Part shown: positions 11,641-22,679 of the stretch, piece after piece
Position numbering within the stretch: the stretch's first letter is position 1
Layout of the letters: every line of letters begins with the position of its first letter
NCBI GenBank assembly: GCA_034359265.1
Contig: CP136892.1
Span: forward strand, 10,464,501-10,528,500
Length of the DNA: 64,000 bases
Direction of reading: 5' to 3'
Source of the DNA: Canna indica
Taxonomy: Eukaryota > Streptophyta > Magnoliopsida > Zingiberales > Cannaceae
Made by a program: the position numbers and the translations under genes
The notes under the pieces: model-generated
The model's input: the letters and a program-made list of their open reading frames with translations, nothing else
Database searches by the model: none
Told to the model about the DNA's origin: nothing

Positions 11641-11894
11641 TATCAGCAACGGCTCACTCACCCGTTAGAAAGCCATTGCTAATAAGTTATCATCAGCAAC
11701 AACTTACTTGTCCGTTAGAAAGCTGTTGCTGATAATTAAAATCTTCAGCAACGGCTCGCGTGTCCATTAGAAAGCCATTACAGATACAACATATCTGCAA
11801 TGACTTGAGCGGCCATAAGAATGCCGTTGCAAATAGCAACGGCTTGAGTGGCCGTTGCTGATAGGTGTTGCTGAAGACTCAATTTCTAGTAGTG
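11640..11894. repeat. CACTA right subterminal repeat region
   Basis: Repeats of AGCAACGGCT...CCGTTAGAAAGCC...TTGCTGAT, in both orientations, run to the right terminus TAGTAGTG. They mirror the left subterminal cluster. Confidence 0.8.
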
Positions 11895-11897
11895 TTG

Positions 11898-12597
11898 TAG
11901 AAATAACATTTCCTAATTTAAAGGAAAATTACAAAAATAATAATTCCTTAAAGAATACAACTATTTTAGCTCCTCATCATGAAATTATTGACAAAATAAA
12001 CAATTTTATCATGAATTTTATTGAAGATGAAGAGATGATTTATTATAGTTCAGACTCAATTTCAAATACAAAGTCTCATTATGAAGATCCTCATCTTTTA
12101 TATCCAACAGAGTTTCTGAATAGCCTGAAGTTTCCTGGTATTCCGGATCATAAATTAAAATTGAAAGTTGGAATTCTAATTATTCTACTTTGAAACATCA
12201 ACTAAAGTTTGGGACTGTGCAATGGAACAAGACTAATTCTAACAAGGTTGTGTAAATGGTTTATTGAAGCAGAAATAATTACAGGAACTAACGTCGGTGA
12301 AAAAGTTTTATTGCCAAGAATTGTACTATCACCAAATGAAAACAAATGACCTTTTGTACTCAAAAGAAGACAATATCCAATACCATCGTGCTTTGCAATG
12401 ATAATTAACAAAAGCCAAGGACAATATCTAGAAAAAGTTGGATTATTTCTCGAAAGATAAGTGTTCACACATGGACAATTATATGTTGTTGTGTCAAGAG
12501 TTACAAGTAGAAGTGGTTTAAAGATTCTAACATTAGATGATCAGAAAAATCCTTCAAAAGAGATCAAGAACATTGTTTATAACAAGATTTTTTCATG
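11898..12597 (+). pseudogene. Helitron PIF1-like helicase, C-terminal half
   Basis: Directly after the CACTA element the helicase resumes. It holds TFPNLKENYKN, the LAPHHEIIDKIN motif (about 11,970), YYSSDSISN, YPTEFLNSLKFPGIPDHKL (about 12,100-12,160), then in shifted frame CNGTRLILTRLC (about 12,219), FAMIINKSQGQ (about 12,395) and LYVVVSRVTSRSGLKIL (about 12,480-12,530), ending near the TGA at 12,595. These are the C-terminal PIF1 motifs. Frameshifts near 12,180 and 12,460 are present. It formed one gene with 3,595-4,795 before the CACTA insertion. Confidence 0.85.
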
Positions 12598-12717
12598 AAT
12601 AATCTTTTCAATGTTTGATCCTTAATTATAGTTCATATATTTTTTAAAATAAGTTTTTCTTTATATAAATATTATAATTTCATTACTTCATTTATATTTG
12701 CAGGGTTAACATCAAAA

Positions 12718-14911
12718 ATGGAATACATTTTCATTAATAAAATTAGCTGTGAAAAAGAAGATTGGACAATCAAGATTAGAGTTGTAAGAATGTGGGAGGC
12801 TATTAATTTCAAAAATAATGACCTCATCAGTTTAGACATGATCTTCGTGGATGAAAAGGTAAAGTGTAATTTTTATGCATTTATTTATCGCATTTACATT
12901 TTTAATAATGAATACTCATAAATATTTTCTATTTAAATTACAGGAAAATGACATACATGCAATAATTAGGAAAATGCAACTTGCCAAATTTCGACTTTTG
13001 TTAACCGAAGGTTCTGTTTATACATTCAAAAATTTCAAAGTTGTTAATACTACCGGACAATATTGTCCTACTGTTAATGATTTAAAAATTATTTTCTTGA
13101 TAAATACTATTATCAAGTTTGAAGATGAGGTATGTAATATTCTCAAGTTCAAATTCCATATTGCAAATCTTGATACCATAAGAAAGCGAACAGATGATCC
13201 AACTACTTTGACAGATATCGTACATTCTTATATATTATATACCAAATTCACATTATAGTTTTACAATAAAAATATCTAACTTATTTTTATTCATTGTAGA
13301 TATATTTGGACGTTTAATAGCAATCAATCCTATACAAGAAGTAAAATGCAAAACTAACTTTGTTACGAAACGTGACATTGAGTTAATGCTACTCGAGTAA
13401 GAATTCTTTTTAACCATTAAATTTTTTAACAAAATTTATTATTTTTTCTATTTCATTGTAACTAATTATATTTTTTTTAGAAATGAAATAACGAAAGTCA
13501 CGCTATGGTCAACAAATGTTCAAAAGTTCGACAACTCTTTACAGAAGCATCAGACAGGACCATTTATAATATTCTTTACGGGATTAGTTGTCAAAAATTT
13601 CTTAAGTAATATTTTATTTCTTCTTTCATGCAAATATATTTGTTAAACTTTATTGTATTGACAGTGTTTTTAATTGATTATAATTTTCAGGAAAAACTTA
13701 TCTATCAACAACTAGTTCAACAAAAATATATATTAATATTGAAGGCGTTGAAAACATCAAAAACATACTCAGGTAAACAGTACATATATTTTTTATATGT
13801 AAAGTTTTAAAAGATTAATTGAACTTTATACTATCCTACATCTTTGCATTCATTTTATATTGTTTCTAATATTATTATTAAATTTTTCTTAGTGAAAGAT
13901 ATGATAATCCAACCGTTGATGATTTGATGGTCAAACAAAGTTCAATGCCAAAAATCAATAGTAATCCATCGAGGAAAAGACTTCATGAAATAATTCAAAT
14001 GAAGTCCCTTAATCATTTTGAGGTGAGACATCTACCTATTAATATATATTTTTAATATATAATTTATATCTCTTTGTATTACCGGATTCAGGAAACAACT
14101 TTCACAATTGTAGCAAAAGTGATGTATATCGAAAATAAATTTGGATGATGCTACGTAGGTTGCCAAAAATACAAAAAAAAATATGAAAAGAAAATGATAC
14201 TTTTTTTTTGCAATGGTTGCAAAGAAAATTCAAGTTCCTCGGTTGCAAGGTATATATGTTTAACTTTATTTACTTCAATTTATTTAAGTTATTATTTATA
14301 TTTTATATATTATTATGTGATGTATGATGCAGATATAGAATTGATCTGCATGTTGTTGATGAAGATTCTGAAGCCACATTTGTAGTTCTAGACAACGAAA
14401 GCGAAAGACTACTGGACATATCAGCCAAAGACTTACTTTCTTTAAATAGTAATGACATGAAAAAAATTTCAAATCAAATAGAAGCTCTTTGTGATAAAGA
14501 ATTTTTATTTACAATAAGATTACTGATTATAATTTCAAACAACAAAAAGAAATCTTCACTGTTTTGAAGGTTAATGACCATATTGAAGGCATACAACAAA
14601 ATGATACAAAGGTTGATCCAAATTTTCAAAACATCAACACTCCAACAAAGCAAGTAAATATGTATAAATTAATATTTTTATATACATTTACTTTACATTT
14701 TATAATTGTATAACTTCTTTGTTCTCATTTTTTTTAATAGGAAAACAAAAAACTCAAAATGAAGATAGGATTGGCCAATGAATCACAACAACAAGTTGAA
14801 GAGAAATCTCAAGATGAAGTTTATGTTACAAAAAATTTAGAAAAAAGTCTCGGAAAGAGAAAAATTACTATGATATATGAGAATGAAGAAAATAAAGATG
14901 ATGATATTTAG
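12718..14911 (+). pseudogene. RPA70-like single-strand DNA-binding protein (Helitron cargo/accessory)
   Basis: A multi-exon gene on the + strand. Exons include 12,718-12,858 (MEYIFINKISCEKEDW...VRMWEAINF), about 12,944-13,129 (RKMQLAKFRLLLTEGSVY), about 13,300-13,397 (DIFGRLIAINPIQE), about 13,482-13,605 (NEITKVTLWSTNVQKF), about 13,690-13,772, about 13,893-14,021, about 14,092-14,250 (CYVGCQKYKK...FFCNGCKE) and about 14,331-14,651, with a Lys-rich tail to the stop at 14,909. The order (DUF223/OB fold, OB fold, C-terminal zinc OB fold with CxxC pairs) is that of plant RPA70-like proteins carried by Helitrons. A TGA at about 14,149, where the family has Trp, makes this copy probably non-functional. 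Exon edges are estimated from GT/AG sites. Confidence 0.7.
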
Positions 14912-15149
14912 GAGTTATCAAACAAAATTAACTTTCCTTAAACTTTGGACAATTGACATATATATGTGAATATTGTGAAGTATTTATGTGGTATAATAGA
15001 CAATAATATATATGTTCAAATTTTCAATTTTACAAGTTCGCTATCAAACATATTTGTTTTTATATATTAATTCATGTTAATGTCATCAATTTTTTCTTAT
15101 CACTATTTTTTCATTATTTTATTAAAATTATAGTTATTTAAATATATTT

Positions 15150-15175
15150 GCACAACGCGCGGATTCTCGACTAGT
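15150..15175 (+). other. Probable Helitron 3' terminus
   Basis: The sequence GCACAACGCGCGGATTCTCG is followed by ACTAGT at 15,170-15,175. Helitrons end in a short GC-rich hairpin and CTRR, with a T of the target following. The position just downstream of the RPA-like gene fits. The hairpin stem here is weak. Confidence 0.5.
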
Positions 15176-15803
15176 TAAAGATTGATTGGACATCACAACC
15201 AATAATCGTTCAACACCTGTCACTTTCGTAACCATTGTGATTTAAGCCCATTCTTGATGGTGTGATCACGGTCGGAGATCAAATCAACTCGTGAACGAGG
15301 AGAGGTGCAACCAGAAGGAAATATCAGAGGTAGCTACTAGTTAATATATATATTTTCACTTTTCAATTAGTTTTCCTTCTCTTTTCAATTTATATTTAAT
15401 TTCTTAAAATGAATTTTTAAGTCATTACATGGCCTATGCGAAAATGCCATAAATAAAAGAAAGGACATCTATAAGACGCCAAATCAAGAATTAAACTCAT
15501 GACAATATGCCTAAATATATAGTAAATATTAAGCAAGTAATGGTTTTACTCGATTCTCCTGAATTCAGAATGGCTCGAATTCACATAAAATGAAAGAAAA
15601 CAAGTCTGTTTCTCCTCTATTTTTCCCAAGAAAACATTGGTTCCTCCTCTCATTCTTTTGTTCAAAGTTGTCCATTGAAATACACTACACTGATTAAGCC
15701 TTGTTTGATAAAAGAGAAGTATATATGCAAAAGAGAAGCGAATAAAATCACAATTAAAATAGCAAATCTTCTTGCATGTGCTGTGCCCGTGTGTTGCCTA
15801 TTC
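15176..15803. other. Intergenic, 3' flank of polygalacturonase
   Basis: AT-rich sequence without a supported gene. The part nearest 15,803 is expected to hold the 3' untranslated region of the polygalacturonase on the - strand. No obvious repeat structure seen. Confidence 0.4.
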
Positions 15804-17734
15804 CTATAGGTGTATGTCTATGGTTATGTTCAAGTTGATGCTGGTGCGATGCTGCAAGCAGGTGATGGGTGGTTCGATAGTGCCTTGCAAGTCTCCGAAG
15901 GCTCCCCAACAAAAGGGATCATTCGTCTGGGAGCCTGCTTTCATGAGTTGTATGTCACTCAAGTGAATGTTGGAGCAGGGATTGCTATCACTGCATGCTA
16001 AATGAACAGGCTCAACTGTGTATGTCCCTTTGATGTTTCGGTATGTGATGTCAGACAAAGCCACTGCTGCTGTTTGGTTGTTGCAGGCCTTTTTCTGGTC
16101 GCAGTAGAACTGATCGATCATGATGGGCGTTTCTACTCCATTTACATTCACATTCGAGAACATTACATTCTTGACTGAGCCCGATCCACCCTGCCATGTT
16201 TTAATTCTAACTCCAGTCAATGTGCCAACCATGCTGACATCTTGGACACTGACGTCGGATACGACAGCCTGTGTGTTGCCCTTCCCCAACCCACCTATGC
16301 TGATCCCATGTCCTGGTCCGCAGTTGACGTCGTGTATGCGGACGTTGGAGCACCCAGTTTGGATGGAGACACAGTCATCTCCTGTTGAGCAGCATTATGT
16401 GATGTCTGATGAAATGTATACATGAAGAAGTTGCATCATGTGAATGTTAGCATTAATTATATATACGTACCGCAGGCCAAGTTTGTGTTATGGATTGAGA
16501 CATCTTCAGAGTCTTGGAGGTGTATTCCGTCTGTGTTGGGACTGTCAGCAGGAGAAGAGACAGTGACATTGGATACCTCCACTGCGTTGCAGCTGTCAAA
16601 CTTGAGATGGCACTGAGGTGAGTTCTTAAGCATGATGCCTGTGGCAATCACATTGGAACTCCCGTAGATTCTCAAGGCCTATTAATTAATCGTTGACGAG
16701 ATATATACATTATGGACTAAAGATGAAATATTACTCGGTTAATGTATAACTAAAAAGCTTATATATGATCTCTTACAGTGGGTTTGGCATGCGGCATTCG
16801 TCCACTGTTCTCCGTGTTTGACTGTGAAGATAATTAAGCATTAATTTTAAGATGAGCAGCATTAATTAAATGATGAATATATGATCGAATTAATTACCGT
16901 GGAATCATCGCCTGTACTGCTCCCCCACCAGACACTACCACGACCTTCGATGGTTCCTTGGCCTTGAATTGTTATTCCTCGAAGCTTTGTGAACTCAAGC
17001 CAATGTAATGTGCCGGAACCCCAAGCAGCGGCACTTGTTGGTGCAATTATTGTGCCATCCAACTGCATTGATTAACATTAGTTTATGGGAATTTCTTCCT
17101 AATAGTTTGCAATTAATTAATTATATTTATTAATTCTTCACCTGGAAGACAATGTCGGGCTTGCAGTTTACGCCTGAAAATGAGATGGGTCCAACTAGAA
17201 ACTGAAAACCTAGAGGAACAACAACAACCTTGGAAGCCTCTGCGTTACAAGCAGCTGCCCATGTAGCTTGGAATGCCTGCATGCATTAGTTCATGCCTGC
17301 ATATATATACATGCATGCATCATCTAACAAATCATTACCTTGGTGTCATCGGTAACGCCATCTCCCTTGGCTCCATAATCTCGCACATCAAATGTGTTTC
17401 CCAGCGAAGCTGGTGGAGAGGGAGGTGGAGGCGGATTTGCTGGAGTTGGAATTGAAGGAATAGGGCTTGAAACTGGAGAGGGAGGTGGAGTCGGATTTGT
17501 TGAAGTTGGAACTGAAGGACTTGAAACTGGAGAGGGAGGTGTACTCGCGGTTGGATTTATGGTTGGGCTTGGGTTTTGCGTTCCGACAATGTCTATTTTT
17601 CTTGATACGAAGAAGGTAGTAGGATTTGTTGTTGTTGTCAGTTGCCTGCCTCTTGAATTAATTGGTAAGCATAAAAAAACAAATAAAAGGAGGAGGACTA
17701 TTGATGTGAAGCCCTTTGCTTGGACATCAGCCAT
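15804..17734 (-). CDS. Polygalacturonase (GH28 pectinase), six exons
   Basis: Exons (read right to left): 17,734-17,339; 17,276-17,142; 17,062-16,898; 16,821-16,777; 16,678-16,471; 16,381-15,804, all with GT/AG introns, giving 508 residues. The product would hydrolyse alpha-1,4-galacturonan in the cell wall. After a signal peptide (VLLLLFVFLCLP) comes a Pro/Ser-rich linker with PPSPVSSP repeats (about residues 60-115), then FDVRDYGAKGDG and all four GH28 motifs: NTDGIH, GDDCVS (formed across the exon 5/6 junction), GHGISIGG and RIKTW. The start at 17,734 is preferred because a TATTTAAAT box lies 77 bp upstream; the in-frame ATG at 17,833 would lie before that box. No stops or frameshifts, so it is probably functional. 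The subfamily with a proline-rich N-terminus is inferred. Confidence 0.93.
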
Positions 17735-17810
17735 ATCCTTGTGCTTGCCTTTCCGATTAACAATGGGATGATCGAGAGGACTGCGCTGCAAAGGAAGTGG
17801 GGAAAGCATC

Positions 17811-17820
17811 GATTTAAATA
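17811..17820 (-). promoter_or_regulatory. Probable TATA box of the polygalacturonase
   Basis: On the - strand the sequence reads TATTTAAATC, 77 bp before the preferred ATG. A start of transcription about 30 bp downstream would leave a leader of roughly 45-50 bp. Confidence 0.5.
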
Positions 17821-17834
17821 GGCGACACAGCATG

Positions 17835-19689
17835 ATACCTCTACAGCAAAGAGAGATGCATGCATTGTTAACTAGTTATTTGCAAGGAATTTCTTTTCCC
17901 CTTATTTAATTGTTTCTTCCTTCTTCTTTAATCAGTTGTCTCATTCTTAATTTGTTGGTTATTAATTGTTTGTTGTTAGATTTTGTAGGTCCCTTAATTA
18001 TGATCCCTATTATGCATATATACACATACTTAATTTGACAGTTTTTAATTAGATAAATAGGATATCTGACCCCACGTCAATTGCATATTATCGAGAGTCG
18101 AGAGACAGAGATGGATAAACTTACAATGTGGCCGGACGAACGAATCGACTACTTGCGATTGACGTAAATGAGTCCTTCTCCAAGTTTAATTAGCTCGGCC
18201 AAGTATGATAATTCCTAGGGTTCTCACCTTCGTCTTCTCCACGCTTAAGATGATAGGGCAAGTAAGAACCTTCGTGGAGAGAGAAGGGAGGAGGCCGGAA
18301 AAATGGAGATGCTATCTCGAAAGAGCGCAATGGCAGGTGATTAGTACTACCCGTGGGGTTATTTTTAGTATGTCATTCATTACACATAAGACAAACGGGG
18401 ACAACAATTAAGGATGTGCTGGTGATCGAGTCATAATACCTTAATTAATTTGGTACAACTTGTCATGAAGAATTATCCAACCGAGAAATTGATCTAGAGC
18501 ATTGGCCCATCTTCTATATATGTAATTATGTATACTCGCATCAGCCATCAAGCGATAAAAAAGACGATGTATATATGATCAACATGCTGGCATGCATTGT
18601 CTAGGCAATTAAAATAAGATTGAAAAAATATGATTTTTTATCAGCTATTTTGTTTAGTGCATAAATTTAAAAAAAAAAAGATTGAAAAATATAAAATTGA
18701 TATTATAATATCCATTCAACGTTGGATTTGAAAATTCTATTCAATTCTATTTTTCATTTGGTATCCTATAGTATCTCTAGTGAAGCAACTAAACTATTAG
18801 TGACCTTTGAAGTATATGACAGGTATATATCTAATTAGTTTTATCGATTATTTTCTATATATAATTTATGGTTGGCTCCAAATAAAACCTCTTTCTCACA
18901 TATAGTTTGGCTCCTTAAAATTTAAACATTCCAATTTACTATGTTATTAATTTAATAATTTTACTTCAATTTGATCAAAATTCTTTTGATCATGTTAGAG
19001 TTCACAAAAAAAATAATCCAAAAAACCAGTATTATACATATGTTTTAAAAAATTAAAAAAAATATAAAATTGGCACCGAAATCGGCACTAGGCGTCGGCT
19101 GGGGGCGCGTCGACTTCTAGCAAATAGGCGTCACTCTAGCATCGGCTTTGGCCAGAAGCCGACACTAAAGTGACGCCAGTTTTATAATATCGGTGCCAAA
19201 GTGGTGTCGATTCTCGATTTTTTTTTTATAACGAAGCTAGCTTTTTTTTTTCTTTAGCTAGACATCCCACATCGGTTAATAGTTTAATACTACTTTTCTA
19301 ACCATTCTCAACCATTATAAATATCTTTTTTTAGTCCTATATGGACTAAATATTTTCCCTAATTCCATTAAATTTTATAAATTAATATCTCCTTGAACCT
19401 TAAAATTTATTATTTTATCATTTTCTATAAATTTTCTAAAACATTGTAAAGTATAAGTAATATATTATTATTATTATATTATAAAAATCTATGTTATTTT
19501 AATATAAATTTTATATATTATAAAAATATTATAATCTTATATTATAAGATTTAAAAGAATCGAAATTCTAATTCTGACACATATATATTTGTGTCGGTAT
19601 TTGAATATCGACATATATAGAATTAGAATTCTGAAACCTATTTTTCCTTTTAAATTGTGTTAGAAATTCCATTTTAATTCTTTAGTGGT
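17835..19689. other. Intergenic; 5' flank of polygalacturonase
   Basis: No supported gene. The block 19,070-19,210 is GC-rich with repeated GGCGTC/CGGCACTA/GCCGACACTA words in both orientations, resembling the subterminal region of a CACTA-type element, but no ends were found. 19,560-19,645 holds an inverted repeat (AGAATCGAAATTCTAATTCT against AGAATTAGAATTCTGA). 18,640-18,800 resembles the sequence around 21,030-21,110 and 21,680-21,770 and may be a related MITE remnant. Confidence 0.35.
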
Positions 19690-21011
19690 CAGTTTTACAC
19701 CAAAATGTGTTCCTATAATTTACTATGCTTGTGGAAAGATTGGCCATAGAGAGGAGAAGTGTTTAACAAGAAAGGAGGAATGACAATTATATTGCAGCTA
19801 ATGAGGGCATCTTCAAGTAAAGATAAAACAATTGTGAAAGATGATGAAGGCTTAATGGGCCGATATAGGTACGGAAGAAAGGAAGGAGATTTGGGAGAAA
19901 TTATATGAGAACTGGTGTAGCAAAAAATAATGCTTTCAAGGTTCTGAATCAAAATGGCAAGGCAGGAGGAAATATCACAATTGATAGGGATATGGGTAGA
20001 TTTTCAGTTAATCCAGCAAAGACTGAAGTAAACAAAGGGAAGATATATATATATAGTATGCAACAATAGGCAGATATCTAACAAAGGGAGCTTGAAGGTA
20101 GATATGCAGTTAAAAAAGGAACTTGAAATAAGAAGGGAGGCTGAAAATAGCAAAAAGAACCAAAATGGGGGGATGATATGGAAATAGAAATGATTTTAAA
20201 GTATAAAGGGAAGGAGAAGGTTGTATTTGAGGCTAAAGAAAAAAGAAAACTAATGTTTCAAAAATGAGGAAGGAGGAAGAACAAAAGAAGAACAACAAAA
20301 CACTTGAAGAGTTATCTAAAAAAGCTCACCTTATCCTTTTCTAAAATCCTGGACAATGAATTTGCCAAAGAGGACTTTTTGGCGGAAGGAGTTGACCATG
20401 AATCCTCTAGAAGCCTGACGGTAGCAGTCAAAAAGTGAGAAGAGGAGACAAGAGTAGAACCCATCTGATTAATGTTCCTATTGGTTATAGGAATTTGAAA
20501 GTGAAAAAAAAGAGAGATTTACAAATGATACCAGTGCTAATGGAGATGATGGGGATCCTATGAATCAAGAAAAGGAATGCGAACTAAATCAACATTGTTC
20601 AACATGAAGATACTAACATGGAATACTAGAGGAGTTGAAAAAAGGGAAGCCAATAAATACCTTTGGTCACTTGTGAAAATTCACAAAATTGATTTAGTGT
20701 TTCTGGGTGAAACTCATATGGAGGAGAATGAGAACAAAACTTTCTTGAAGAGGAGAAGAAGATATTGGGAAGGTGACTTTGTGAGTAATATTGGTAGAGG
20801 AGGGATGATGATGCCGTGGAAAAAGGATAGAATAAATACTGTCGTTGTTCATAAAGATGATCAGTCAATTAATGCTCCAATTGAATTGAAGAAAGGCAAG
20901 CACGGTTTGATATCAAGGATTTATGCTAGTACTTATGTTAGAAAAAGAAAACTTCTATGGAAGATACTAAGGTCATATTTGCTTCATAGGATAAATGAGG
21001 ATAGGATAAAG

Positions 21012-21775
21012 GATGAATTAATATCTATTGTTTGTTTAGTGCATAGATTAGAAGAAAATGTGAATAGAAAAATATAAAATTGATAATATTTATTATCCAA
21101 TCCGAATTTTAAAAAAAGATAATTACTTAAATATATCCTGAACTATGCACTTTGTCTTTGTGGCAAATTCTAAAATATTATCAAATTGGATCCTAACTTT
21201 GACATTTGTCTCAATTATATTCTTCCGTCAACTCTCCATCAGTGGCACCGTTAAGGCGATGATGTGGCGCTTTGACGTGGATTAAAATAATATTTTTTAT
21301 TTAAAAAATATAAAAAATATAAAAAATCACTTTAATTTATATTAAATAATATAAAATAATATTTTATATTTTATATTAAAGAATCACTCCGAGCCATGTC
21401 GGGGGTGAACATGGAGTGATTTTTTTAATATAAAATATAAAATAATAATTTTATTATTTAATATAATTTAACATAATTTTTTTATATTTTTTAAATAAAA
21501 AATATTATTTTAATCCACGTCAGAGGCCATATCATCGTCTTAATGGTGCTGCTGACAGGAGGGTGTAATTGAGACAAATGTCAAAGTTCGGGATACAATT
21601 TGGTAATATTTTAGAATTGGCCACAAATGAGACAAAGTGCATAGTTCATGATATATTTAAATAATTATCATTTAAAAAATTCATATCCAATCTATCCTCA
21701 TTTATTATCCAATCAAATTCTATCATATCCAGTGAAGCAAATATACCATAAGTGAATTAGAACTCTCAAATATAC
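21012..21775. mobile_element. Possible Tourist-like MITE, itself split by another MITE
   Basis: LINE homology stops near 21,012 and resumes near 21,780. The sequence just inside these points forms rough inverted ends (TTTGTTTAGTGCATA against TTTGCTTCACTGGATA), with GAATTA at both outer edges as a possible target duplication. The 21,118-21,669 foldback element sits inside it. Ends and class are uncertain. Confidence 0.4.
21118..21669. mobile_element. Mutator-like MITE with long inverted repeats
   Basis: Two arms of about 200 bp are inverted complements. They begin GATAATTACTTAAATATATC and end with the complement, and share the internal phrases CACTTTGTCT, TTTGACATTTGTCTCAATTA and GACGTGGATTAAAATAATAT. 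Flanks ATTTTAAAAAAA and ATTTAAAAAA may be a 9-10-bp target duplication. No coding. The outermost 40 bp resembles the TIR of the Pack-MULE at 50,745. Confidence 0.8.
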
Positions 21776-21928
21776 CATGGATGATAATGAGAGACCTCAA
21801 TTACGTACAACAATAAAGCTGGGGAGAAAAGAGAAGGAAGACCTTTTCAAATGAAGAAGTCTATTCTGGATTTTTTGGAATTTATGAATAGCACGGGACT
21901 TCAAGATGCTGGTTTTGAGGGTCCACGG

Positions 21929-22340
21929 TAGGGGTGTAATCGAGCCGAGCCGAGCCGAGCTTCCTTGTGCTCAAGCTCTGCTCGTTTAAGAAATGTCGAG
22001 CTCGAGCTCGAACTCGAGCTAGATCGAGCTTCAATATCCAAGCTCAAGATCGGCTCGAGCTCGACTCAAGTAACTCGAGCTTGGATCATTTAAGCTCGTT
22101 TAGGCTCGTTTATTTTTCTCAAACGTGACCAAGCTCGTTCAAGCTTGATTAAGCTCGGCTCGACTTGGGTTTATGCTCAACCCCATATGAAATATTAATA
22201 TTCATATAATTATATATAAATATATGAAGCTCGATTAGGCTCGCGAGCCGCTCGAGTCGAGTATTACTTAGCTTGAGCTCGAGTTTTCATCGAGTCGATC
22301 TCGAGTAGCTCACGAGCTGCTCGGCTCACTTACACCCCTA
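21929..22340. mobile_element. hAT-type MITE with 8-bp target duplication
   Basis: The ends are TAGGGGTGTAA and TTACACCCCTA, perfect inverted repeats, followed inward by CGAGCCGAGCC-type words. The flanks are the identical 8 bp GTCCACGG (21,921-21,928 and 22,341-22,348). The interior is packed with GAGCTCGAGC-like self-complementary words. It is inserted in the LINE endonuclease region; removing it and one flank copy makes the LINE reading continuous. Confidence 0.93.
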
Positions 22341-22679
22341 GTCCACGGTTTACATAGAATAACAATAGAAAAGATGAAGGAAAGATTGTTACTAGGCTGG
22401 ATAGAGTACTCTTTAATGTCAAGTGGATATAATGGAATTTTAGAATAGAAGTTGAGCAAATGAGAATAATAGGATCATACCATAGGCCTCTCGTCACTTC
22501 ATGTTCTGATAACAGAATGCATTTAAAAAGGAAGAAGAATTTTACCTTTGAACATTCATGGTTGAAGGATAAAGTGGTTAGGAACTTTTGGATGAACAAA
22601 AACAACAACAATGACAATTTGGTGGAGAATGATCTTAAGGAGCTCCCTGAGGATTGTAATAAGAATGTTATTGGAAAAG

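Larger units (their letters stand above)
4796..11894 (-). mobile_element. CACTA (En/Spm) transposon
   Basis: The element begins CACTACTAGAAA at 4,796 and ends TTTCTAGTAGTG at 11,894, perfect 12-bp inverted ends of the CACTA type, and is flanked by the 3-bp duplication TTG (4,793-4,795 and 11,895-11,897). It is 7,099 bp long. It carries the two genes typical of the superfamily on the - strand, a TNP2-type transposase and a second, Transposase_24-like gene, plus subterminal repeats at both ends. It sits inside the Helitron helicase gene, whose reading resumes directly after it. Both transposase genes have stops, so the copy is probably non-autonomous. Confidence 0.95.
1..15175 (+). mobile_element. 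Helitron remnant (RepHel + RPA type), split by a CACTA element
   Basis: The + strand carries, in order, a Helitron_like_N region, a Rep-tyrosine/PIF1 helicase pseudogene and an RPA70-like gene, the content of plant Helitrons. A plausible 3' terminus (GC-rich stretch followed by CTAGT) lies at about 15,150-15,175. The 5' end is not identified and may lie before the window. The helicase is split by the CACTA element at 4,796-11,894. Numerous stops, a missing HUH region and altered helicase motifs mean this copy cannot move by itself. The family is confident from protein content; the exact ends are inference. Confidence 0.8.
19690..22679 (+). pseudogene. L1-type LINE, 5' half (gag-like region and endonuclease)
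   Basis: About 19,700-19,770 encodes a zinc-knuckle-like segment in broken frame. 20,604-21,010 encodes the start of an endonuclease/exonuclease/phosphatase domain (MKILTWNTRGVEKREANKYL, then DLVFLGETHMEEN and GDFVSNIGRGG). After MITE insertions the reading resumes at about 21,788 (DLNYVQQ, GEKREGRP, FLEFMNSTGLQDAGFEGP) and, after a hAT MITE, at 22,349 up to a HRPLVTSC-type motif (about 22,480) and NKNVIGK at 22,679. There the gypsy LTR begins. The endonuclease would nick target DNA for target-primed reverse transcription. It has several stops. The 61-kb LINE is clearly the same family. Confidence 0.75.

Noticed and set aside
11529..11732. 67-codon Gly-rich frame near the CACTA right end
   Set aside because: Low-complexity GC-rich DNA running into subterminal repeats; no domain.
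17394..17771. 125-codon + strand frame rich in Gly/Val/Glu
   Set aside because: It is antisense to the proline-rich first exon of the polygalacturonase, whose motifs and splice sites are convincing.
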